Origin: Halisarca cf. caerulea
Taxonomy: Eukaryota > Porifera > Demospongiae > Chondrillida > Halisarcidae
Reading direction: 5' to 3'
NCBI GenBank assembly: GCA_963170055.1
Contig: CAUJGJ010000005.1
Span: 657,901-721,900, forward strand
DNA length: 64,000 nucleotides
Position 1 is the first letter of the stretch, and every line of letters begins with the position of its first letter. A program made the position numbers and the translations under genes. The notes under the pieces were generated by a model, which worked only from the letters and a program-made list of their open reading frames with translations, had not been told where the DNA came from and made no database searches. Positions 22,227 to 32,600 of the stretch are shown piece by piece.

Positions 22227-24212
22227 ACGCCGAACGGAAGGAGCTTCGTTTCTGCTGCAGTGAAAGACTTTTTCATTTATTCTTTGGTCTGCACTGGTTT
22301 AACATTCAACTCAGTAAGATGAATAAGAGTAGTGGCACTAATATCGTTCAGCAACATCGATATAACAACTCAATTTTTTGGCGAAAATTGCGTGGGCGAC
22401 CCGACCCGCCACCTTAAATTAAGGTCTATGCCAGCTAGTCTATTGTAATGGTTACAGTGATAGAACATGATAGTGCTGGCTGGTTTAACTGGAAGGTATA
22501 AACATATAGTTAATGGCTGGGGAGTCCCACAGTGGGTTTGGGTCACGTGCTGTTTAGTATGGTGTCATAAGTTTGTCTGCCAAATATAATATGCAACGAG
22601 CAATTAACTTTATTGGTTGCAACATATTCATAATAGGCTAAAGTCTATGAAATTCAATGCCAGTGGCAGCAGCTCAATGACATGCATTATTTTAATATTA
22701 TTGCTATGTCTCCGCAAGAGAGTTCTCTCAGCCCATCTTCCCAGGGTGGTTCGACGCAGCAGACCTAATTCATACCGGCAGTGTCTTAGCTGAAGTATCA
22801 GTTTGATCAGTGCTGCAGGCAGCTTGGCATTTTGTAGCATCAGTTCTCATGCCTCCCATCCGGTGTTTCTGTCTTGTCTGCAGTTACTGGCGCCCCGCCC
22901 TTTGCTTCTAAGTTGGACTAGGATCCTAGCAACAGTTAGTATAATTCCTTCTTTGGCTTGTTTGCTTGTTATTCTTCTGTCTTTTTCCTCTTACTTTATG
23001 TAATTGTCTTGTTTTGCCCTGCTGTGGTTATAATTATGGTTGTATGTGATCGAGCTTGCATTAAAAGCAGCTACCTGTGTGGGCAGGCTCACTGCATGCC
23101 TGTTTATGTTCACTGCCCGGTGTATGGTTGCTTGCTCCACCCTATAATGAGATGCATTTCATGCATGCATCTCATTGAGGGTTGTTAATTGTTTTGTAGC
23201 TGGCCACACAGGCTGCTATACCATGCAGTATATGGTCATTTGTCCCGTGTTGTGGCAGTGGTAATTATAGCTGCATGTATGCATGGGATGTACGTTTGAA
23301 TTTTGCTGTGTTCAAAATTTAACTGGGTTAAATGGGGAACTGGTTGTTGCAGACAAGTTGTCTGCCAAAGGGCGGTGCATATTATTCCACGGTGTATGAA
23401 ATTTCAATTGTGAGCTATATAGTGTATATCTCAAGAGTTGCATAGGGGTTGAGTATCCATGATTAGAGCCCATTGTTAGTGGTTGCTAGGGATGAGGGGA
23501 ATAAGCTGGCATAGATTTGGGAATAATAGGTGTTGAAATTTCACAGGCATAATGTGGGAATAATCGCAGTTTTATACTGGCATCTCTAATGCCAAGTGGT
23601 TTAAAATGGCTACCAATAGCCCAGCTAGTGCTCTTCAGTACTATTATGGAGTGTAATAGTTTCAAGAGTTCATCAGTACATTGTCAAGTGGTAGTGCTTT
23701 AATTCCTATCAATTGAGGATTTGTATACTGATCCAGCTTTGCAACATATTGTGCCGGGTAGCCATGTTGTATAACTGTAGTCTATGGTGTTTACTTGAAC
23801 CATGCACTTTCTACACTGCGCACTATATTTAAACATTTTAAAGGAATAATTGGTAAATTTGAAAGTATAATGGGACTAAACCTTGAGCACAGGAGCATAG
23901 CATAATTGGAGCTTTAGAGCATATTCCCCTCATCGATCGATCCCCTAGTGGTTGCTTGCCGAGTCAGTCAGCGGGGGATTTCCCCCATACCACAATTTCT
24001 CACGTCATAGACCAAAATTTATTCATAGTACTCGTCATAGTATAGATAGTCTATGCTCAAAAGGAGTATCTATTCTCTAATGAAAGTGCGTCCGGCCAGC
24101 CGGGAAGTTATAATTGTGAGGGTTGTAAGGTGAATTGCTGGCTTAGGTCTGTGGATAGGTCTTTGCTTGGATCATTGAACCTTTCTACTACTGCTGTGAC
24201 ATTTGGGTTGAG
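22227..24212. other. Intergenic, no gene seen
   Basis: About 2 kb without a supported coding region; short frames at 22628-23188 lack protein character. ATGAGATGCATTTCATGCATGCATCTCAT near 23147 forms a small palindrome. Confidence 0.5.
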
Positions 24213-26144
24213 ATGATCGCTCCTCGCGTAGCCCTGTTTATAGTTACCCAGCTGACGGGCATCATCTGGGCGGGCGCAAACTCTTTTGAACTCGGTTCCC
24301 CTTCGGCCCACAGCAAATTTAGTCTAAAACAAAAGTTGGATTGTTGTCCTCCGGGTTTCATCCTCCGAAACGAGGACTGTGTCTGCGGATCAGCTAAAGA
24401 AGATCTCCAAATCGTTAGATGCGACGACACCGACGAAACAAGATCTTTCATCAGAGGAGGTACGTGGGTTGGATACGTCCCTTCTACAAACCATCCAGGT
24501 GAATGTCCAGGCAGTAACACTAGCTTCTACGTAGGGAGATGTCCTAATGGGTATTGTGTGAACGAAACAAGCAATGAGATAGCGCTTCCCCACAACAGAT
24601 CAGCCGAAGAACTCGATCGTCTTATTTGTGGAGAGACGAGGACAGGAATTTTGTGTGGACAATGTCGTGAGGGCTATGGACCCGGAGTTAATCTTTTCCT
24701 TGCCCCTTGTGTGGACTGTAAGAACGATCCACTGAGTCAGTTTGGTTGGCTGCTTTGGATAGTTCTGGAGTTTGTCCCTCTGTGCATCATGTTGTTTGTA
24801 GTCCTCTACTTCAACATTGATTTCCTTTCAGGTCCCTTCATTTCATACTGGCTGTACATCCAGATAGTCAACGCCTCCTTTCCTGTGTCTACTACAGGGC
24901 CAATCCCAATCAGCACTACACCACTGAGCATTTTCTTACGGTTGCTGTATATTGTTTTCTATGGGATTTTCGATTTGCAGTTCTTTACGTTTCTTTTCCC
25001 TCCTTTCTGCCTCTCTCAATTTGGAAGTAGCTGGGATACCCTAGACATGATGGTGTTCAAGTCAGCTACTACAATATTCCCCTTGATCGTCATTGCTCTC
25101 ATTATTGTCTACCACACATGTAGAGAGCGAGGGAGCCTTAGTTGTCTGTGTGTCCAATCTTGTACGAAGTGTTCCTGTCGTCTGAAGCTGTGTAAGTGGT
25201 TAACAAATAGAATTTCGGTGAAATCTGCCCTTCATGGACTGGCAGCATTCTTTATTTTGGTGTACTCCCGTTTTCTTACCTACTGTGGAAATCTTTTTGG
25301 GCGTAGATTTATCATTTCAAGCGATCCAAATGCAGACCCGATTGAAATTGTCCGATTACAAGGTGTATTGTATTTTAAGGATGAGAAGCACATTGCTTAC
25401 AGTTCAATCACCTTGCTGTTCATTCTCTTTATCATCCTCCCCCCAGTAGTCCTTTTGCTATTGTATCCGTCACTTCATCAGTTGCAGCAACTTGGAATCA
25501 ATTCCCGCTTCTGGTGTCTGCAAAAAATATTCAGGTTGAAGGTGTTTGGCTTATTTAACACTCCACGAGTACAGCAGTTTGCTGATCTTTTCCAGAGTAG
25601 TTATAAGAATCACTACCGTTTCTTCGCTGGTCTTCTCCTACTTACCAGAATAGCTATAATCATGGTGTGGAATTTAGTGGAGAACCGTTCTGCTAGATTC
25701 ACAGTCCTTGCTGTACTCTGTCTGTGCATATTATTGCTCCATTCACTTCTTCAACCAAACAAGAAGAAGTGGATCAATGTCCTCGATTCTCTGATGTACT
25801 CGCACATGACTGCCATTACTGTACTTGCCACGTACTTTTCTTCCAGTGAAGATGACCCCCATCCGTCTTCTTTGAAATCACTGTATTTGACTGCCCTTTT
25901 TGTTCCTATTCTGTACCCTTTACTGTACTGGAGTAGGAAGGTTTACCTCAAATTGACAAGAAAGAGATGCTTACAGATGAAGTCAGGGGAAGCTAGTGTT
26001 GAGGCCAATGTACAAACTGGAAGCAATACAAGAAGGAGTGGAAATTCAGATGCCGTTCACATATATCCCACTAAAAGTCCCTTCTCATATTCCCAGTGCA
26101 CTCAGATCGGTCGCCATGATGAGCTTTGGCTAGATGACAATTGA
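24213..26144 (+). CDS. Single-exon multi-pass membrane protein with cysteine-rich ectodomain
   Basis: ATG 24213 starts a 643-residue frame with a signal-peptide-like N-terminus (about residues 1-21). A Cys-rich extracellular part follows (CCPPGF, CVCGSAKEDLQ, ICGETRTGILCGQCREGYGP), then about nine hydrophobic segments from residue 178 onward (for example LLWIVLEFVPLCIMLFVVLY and SSITLLFILFIILPPVVLLL) and a polar C-terminal tail of about 65 residues. I recall many related intronless proteins with an RTGxLCGxCxxGY motif in sponge and choanoflagellate genomes, but no assigned function. Predicted N-glycosylation sites (NTS, NET, NRS) lie before the first membrane span. It is probably a plasma-membrane protein; receptor function is a guess. 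Confidence 0.8.
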   Translation: MIAPRVALFIVTQLTGIIWAGANSFELGSPSAHSKFSLKQKLDCCPPGFILRNEDCVCGSAKEDLQIVRCDDTDETRSFIRGGTWVGYVPSTNHPGECPGSNTSFYVGRCPNGYCVNETSNEIALPHNRSAEELDRLICGETRTGILCGQCREGYGPGVNLFLAPCVDCKNDPLSQFGWLLWIVLEFVPLCIMLFVVLYFNIDFLSGPFISYWLYIQIVNASFPVSTTGPIPISTTPLSIFLRLLYIVFYGIFDLQFFTFLFPPFCLSQFGSSWDTLDMMVFKSATTIFPLIVIALIIVYHTCRERGSLSCLCVQSCTKCSCRLKLCKWLTNRISVKSALHGLAAFFILVYSRFLTYCGNLFGRRFIISSDPNADPIEIVRLQGVLYFKDEKHIAYSSITLLFILFIILPPVVLLLLYPSLHQLQQLGINSRFWCLQKIFRLKVFGLFNTPRVQQFADLFQSSYKNHYRFFAGLLLLTRIAIIMVWNLVENRSARFTVLAVLCLCILLLHSLLQPNKKKWINVLDSLMYSHMTAITVLATYFSSSEDDPHPSSLKSLYLTALFVPILYPLLYWSRKVYLKLTRKRCLQMKSGEASVEANVQTGSNTRRSGNSDAVHIYPTKSPFSYSQCTQIGRHDELWLDDN

Positions 26145-26657
26145 CCACAGATCAGCACAAAATACTTCATAGACCTGTGTCTGCACCTACATGGATTCCT
26201 TATATACATGTTGTATTACATTTTGTGTGTAAATATTATGTAGAATGGCATGTTTTGAGATTCTGCAATTTTTAGTAGTTTTCTGTACCCAGGCACAGCA
26301 CCGGCACAAGCAAAATACAGATTGAAATCTGGCTAAGCAAGACCATGCAGGTGCTATGATCCTAGGTGCAGGGGGGGCACTCATTATTATTTTTCAATAA
26401 TGCATGCCGGGATACAAAAATGAAGCCTCAGACACAGGGTTAAAAATATAACAAGTAACTTGGCATAAAGAAGCCTGGTACGTATATTACTAAATAGACC
26501 ATGTATTCACCCTCTGTAATCCTGCATTGATTCTCGAGATCTGTAGTCTATACCATGTACACTCGCGATCGTGCAGCAAAAAGGGTCTATAGTAGGCCTA
26601 CCATTATTCCGACCAATAATATACCGTACACACGTGTCGTCATCGATCTTGCACAAG

Positions 26658-29600
26658 ATGGAGGAAAGGGTCGGCAACGCCAGACTACCTACTGACGAAA
26701 AATTGGAAAGTGAAGGATTCACTTCTCTAGCCGTATTACAGGGGCCATTGGACGTCTCCGTCGTTGCAGATAAGTCATCTGTGCGAGATTTCTTGGAGGG
26801 CGTTGTCTCGGGACAAGAGGATCCGCTCTTTGCTGTGGATCTCGGTCGCTTGATTCGCCTCTACAAGAAGTGGAGAGATCTACTACCACGAGTCGATGTA
26901 TTTTACGGTAACTGACATACTAGACCATGCTGAACAACCTATAACTACCGTATTATCGGGTAAAACGGGGGGTGACTTGGAACAGCGCCTGTATCTTTGC
27001 TATGGTTAAGCTGTCCGGCCTTACTTGCTCCTGCTGAACGCCCAATTCACGGAGACATTATTGACCCAAAGTTGTACCTTGGCTTACTGTTGACACTGCT
27101 TTTACGCGGCCGTTCCAAGTTACCTCGCTTTACCCTAATTAATTATAATGCATGTCCAGAAGTCATAGGTTCAAGTTCTGAAATGCAGAGCCTTCATGTA
27201 CTAGGATCAATGATACTAAGCACCGCACAGCTTTCCAATATAACATCAATGCAGCATGACATACAGTATTACTGTAATTTTACTCTAAAATGACTACACC
27301 ATACCGGCGCCTAGGCTGGCGAGATTGGGTCGCCAAAGCCAGACTAACCGGCGCCTGGTGCTATAGGTCATAGTAATAGTATATCTACATAATTATTATC
27401 CTTGTGACTGAATATGCATGCATGTTGTGTATATAGCGTTGCACTTTCTGGCATGTAGCAACACATGTTGGTATCATTATTTGCAGCTGTCAAGTGCAAC
27501 AGTGATCCAGGTCTTCTGTATGTACTTGCACAACTTGGAGCGGGTTTTGACTGTGCCAGTAAAGAAGAAATAAGATCAATTCTTGATTTGGGAGTCACTC
27601 CAGAGCGAATCATTTATGCCCAGCCAGCAAAACAATTGTCCCATTTGAAGTGAGTACAATTATATATCTTGTATATTTCATGTTTTCTGTTTACATTGGT
27701 AGACTGATTTTGTTATTTTGGTTACACCGCATGCAATGCGGTTTCATTGGTGTGGAGGAGTGAGACGGAGGGAGGGTGCTGGATTGAGGAGTGAGAAGGA
27801 GGGAGGTGCTGGATTGAGGAGTGAGAAGGAGGGAGGTGCTGGATTGAGGAGTGAGAAGGAGGGAGGTGCTGGATTGGGGAGTGAGAAGGACGGAGGGTGC
27901 TGGATTGGGGAGTGAGAAGGAGGGAGGGTGCTGGATTGGGAGGTGAAAAGGGGGGAGGGTATTGGATTTGGGGGTGAGAAGGAGGGAGGGTGCTGGATTG
28001 GGGAGTGAGAAGGGGGGAGGGTGCTGGATTGGGGAGTGAGAAGGAGGGAGGGTGCTGGATTTTGGAGTGAGAAGGGGGGAGGGTGCTGGATTGTGGAGTG
28101 AGAGGGGGGGAGGGTGCTGGATTGGGGAGTGAGAAGGGGGGAGGGTACTGAATTGGAGAATGAGAAGGAGGGAGGGTGCTGGATTGGGGAGTGAGACAGG
28201 GGGAGGGTGCTGGATTGGGGAGTGAGACAGAGGCAGGGTACTGGATTGGGGAGTGAGAAGGAGGGAGGGTACTGGATTGGGGAGTGAGACAGGGGGAGGG
28301 TGCTGGATTGGGGAGTGAGACAGAGGCAGGGTACTGGATTGGGGGGTGAGAAGGAGGGAGGGTACTGGATGGGGAAGTGAGAAGGAGGGAGGGTACTGGA
28401 TTGGGGAGTGAGACGGAGGGAGGGTGCTGGATTGGGGAGTGAGACGGAGGGTGGGTGCTGGATTGGGGAGTGAGAAGGAGGGAGGGTGATGGTTTGTGGA
28501 GTGAGAAGGAGAGAGGGTATTGGATTGGGGAGTGAGAGGGATGAGATGGGGAGGGAAGGATAACCACTTAAGCTCTGTATGTTATTTTGTGTGTACATAC
28601 GTACATACAATGAGTATGTTGTCTGTTCATTGTGTGAGATGTATCCATTTTCCAAGATTTGCTGTAGAATCTGGTGTTCACAAATCCACATTTGATGGCA
28701 AAGAAGAGCTTATCAAAGTGGCCAGTGCAGACCCTAAGGCAGAACTGCTCCTTCGAATCAGAGCTGATGATGAAGAAGCTTACTATACTCTGGGTAGTAA
28801 GTTTGGAGCTACTCTATCTGAAGCACACCATCTTTTAGACACAGCACAACAGATGGGTGTCAACGTCATTGGTGTGAGGTGAGTGCTCTATGCGTGCATC
28901 AGTATAGTTTAGAGCCAGTCAAAGGCAATGGAACACTTGACAATGTTGTATGTTTCGAAAATAGTACCTTGACTGAAATAGGCCTGAGTGGCTAGGTAAT
29001 TCATTCATGATTAAGTTATTGTACAACACTAGCCAGTAGAATGAAATGAGATCCAACATTTTGGCAGTGAATCTACTGCCTTCATCAGGGATACAGGTTG
29101 AACAAAGATACTCAAATATATACTGGATGTTGACATACCATGATTTGTGTACGACAAGTATGATAAGTAAAAGGATGTGTAGCACAACCAAAGGAACATG
29201 TAACAAAAACAGGTTGATGACGTGGTATATGAGAAAACAAGCAATAGACTAATCTACACTGTATGCAAGAAGAAAGAAAAAATGTGGCAACCAGAGATGC
29301 TATTATACACTATCTAGTCAAGTAGTGCCGCATACTCTTGTGGTAACGTGCCCCTGTCCCGGTTCAATGTGTCAGGGTGACGTTGGATGTGCCAGCTCTC
29401 AATCAGGCAGCGAGGGGTAACCCAAGGGTGCCCAGCAATTATTCTTGCCTTGGTGAGGTCCACCTTGTGGCCAGTAGACCAGGTGTGCTCAGCCAAGGCT
29501 GACATATTCACATCCGCTTTCTGTATTGCTCATCTGTGTTCTGGCATGCGATGACTTAAAGAGCGCCCTGACTGGCCTATATACACCTTTGAGCAGTCCA

Positions 29601-32600
29601 AACAAGGCACCCTGTACACTATTCCAGTGCGCTCGTCCAATGGCATTACATCCTTAGGGTGAACTAGTCTGTCACGCAAGGTAGTCAGCGGACTGAAAGT
29701 CACCTTGATGTCCAAGGGGTGCAGGACCCTCCTTATCTCCTCTGCCAAGCCCTTGATATATGGCAGTGTGAGGCAAGCCTTAGGCTGCGACTCACATGGA
29801 CGCAGTTTGTCCCCAGAGTGCTTCATTATAAAACCATACGGGTAGCCATTGCTCCTTAGTGCTTTGATCACCTCTTCTTCTTCAGTTACTCTCTGAGTGA
29901 CACTAGAACATAGAGTGCTCGCTCTCTTCATCAAAGTTTTCACTACTGACACCTTGTGAGCTGTGGGGTGGTGTGAATTGAATGCAAGGTATTGGTTGGT
30001 GTAAGTTGGTTTCCTGTGCACAGAAGTTGTGATGGTCCCATCATCATTCCTCTGTACGCATACATCAAGAAAGGGTAACCGGCTAATCAGTGGATTCCTT
30101 CTCAACAGTAAATTGAATGGCTGTTTCGATGGAGTTCAGATGACCAAGGAACTCATCAACAAGATCTTTGCTGAGGATTGCAAAAGTATCGTCAATATAA
30201 CGCTTCCAGTACCGTGGCGGTGTGGAAAGCGTTGACAGGGCCCTGCGCTCGACATCCTCCATGACTAAGTTTGCCATAACTACTGAAACAGGTGAACCCA
30301 TCACCGTACCACAAGTCTGTTAGTATATGTCCTTCTTTAGGCCCCATTTACATCTATCAGGATACCCTTCTAAACGTATACTTTTGAAGACGTTTACACA
30401 GACTATTTACATGATAACGCCGAAAACCTATAGCGAATGTGGATACTTCATAAACGGATACTTAAGTGGATAAGTATGTAGGATTGACACAGGATCGTGC
30501 AAAAAGGCATTATCAAAAAAGGATTCTCCAAAAACACTTATAACAAGGGTAATTTGCAAAACCGGTACAGGGCTAAGTGGGCAAAGGGCAAGACAGGCAT
30601 AGGGCTAGACGAGCATAGGGCTACACATACATGAGGCTAGATGGGTATAGGGCTAGACAGAGTTTAGTTGGACTGAGTTCGCACTGTGCAAATTCCTACA
30701 TCCCGCATGTGCAGCACATTATACAGTACATATGTGCTGCATCTATAAACGCATACATCGATTGTTTCAATCGTTTTCGTGTAAACAAGTTGTAAACACA
30801 TTCAAAAGCATGCGTTTATAAAGATATCCGGATACGTGTAAATGGGGCCTTAGATGCTGAGTACAAATGCTCATAGTCTACTCATGTACGTGCATAGTAT
30901 GTACATGAGTAGAACATGAACATTACGAATATGTATGTATGTACGTATTACGCACATATTGAAGTGTTTTGTCCTTACTGTGAACTTTCGGTGTCAAGGT
31001 GATGCCTTTTCTCCACATTTGGTACAATGTAAAATCCTTCATCTGTTTGAAATTGTAGAATCAAAGTGAAATACTTCATTTTTTTGGCTGAACCTCACCA
31101 CATGTGGCTAGTTTAGGTACAGCTGCATGGTCCTATATCCAATATTGTTGCGAACAATCACTAGTATTCAATTTTACGAAGTAGTGGCTGCTACGCCTAG
31201 CTGAAGAACGGCGTCTTTTGTGAAATTAAGGGCAAACTAAAATAGACACCTGACAAAGAATTGTTATGTGCTATTTAGCGAAGCTATTGTTTACACGAAT
31301 GAAAAATACTGGCTGTGATTTGAGTATAAAAACAATCTATCTATAATTGTGGCAAGGTTAATGGTCATTGGTGCAATTTAGAGCATGCACAGCTGTTGTG
31401 ACCTTTTCTTCCTTTGGGGATACAGGGAAGCCTCTATTAAAGGACACCTCTGAAATGCAGCCACCTCCTTCAGGACAGCATTGCTGTGCTCCCTCACATT
31501 GACATATGTACATAGAAAACCTCTGAAATAAGGACACCTCCATAAAAAGGACAGTTAACGTTGGTCCCAATGGCGTCTCACTGTACCGGGTTATCATGTA
31601 CACCTTTAAAGCTCCATGAATATCTGCTGACATGGACTATGGGGGGAGGAGAGGTGTATGGGGAGGTGGGGATGACCACACCAGTCATGGGGAGGTAGGG
31701 GTGAACACACCAGTCATGGGGAGGTGGGGGTGAACACACCAGTCATGAGGAGGTGGGGGTGAACACACCACTCATGGGGAGGTGGGGATGAACACACCAG
31801 TCATGGGGAGGTGGAGGTGAATACACCAGTCATGGGGAGGTGGGGGTGAACACACCACTCATGGGGAGGTGGGGGTGACCACACCACTCATGGGGAGGTG
31901 GGGGTGAACACACCACTCATGAGGAGTTGGGGGTGAACACACCACTCATGGGGAGGTGGGTGACCACACCAGTCATGGGGAGGTGGGGGTGACCACACCA
32001 GTCATGGGGAGGTGGGGGTGAAAACACCACTCATGGGGAGGTGGGGGTGAAAACACCACTCATGGGAAGGTGGGGGTGAACACACCACTCATGGGGAGGT
32101 GGGGGTGAACACGCCAGTCATGAGGAGGTGGGGATGAACACACCAGTCATGGGGAGGTGGGGGTGAACACACCACTCATGGGGAGGTGGGGGTGAACACA
32201 TCAGTCATGGGGAGGTGGGGGTGAACACATCAGTCATGGGGAGGTGGGGGTGACCACACCAGTCATGGGGAGGTGGGGGTGAACACACCACTCATGGGGA
32301 GGTGGGGGTGACCACACCACTCATGGGGAGGTGGGGGTGAACACACCACTCATGAGGAGGTGGGGGTGAACACACCACTCATGAGGAGGTGGGGGTGAAC
32401 ACACCACTCATGGGGAGGTGGGGGTGACCACACCAGTCATGGGGAGGTGGGGGGTGAACACACCACTCATGCGGAGGTGGGGGTGAACACACCACTCATG
32501 GGGAGGTGGGGGTGAACACACCAGTCATGGGGAGGTGGGGGTGAACACACCACTCATGGGGAGGTGGGGGTGAACACTCCACTCATGAGGAGTTGGGGGT

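Noticed and set aside
27722..28691. 281- and 315-codon Pro/Ser frames on the minus strand
   Set aside because: Translation of the 31-bp minisatellite in an ODC intron; the opposite strand holds the real gene.
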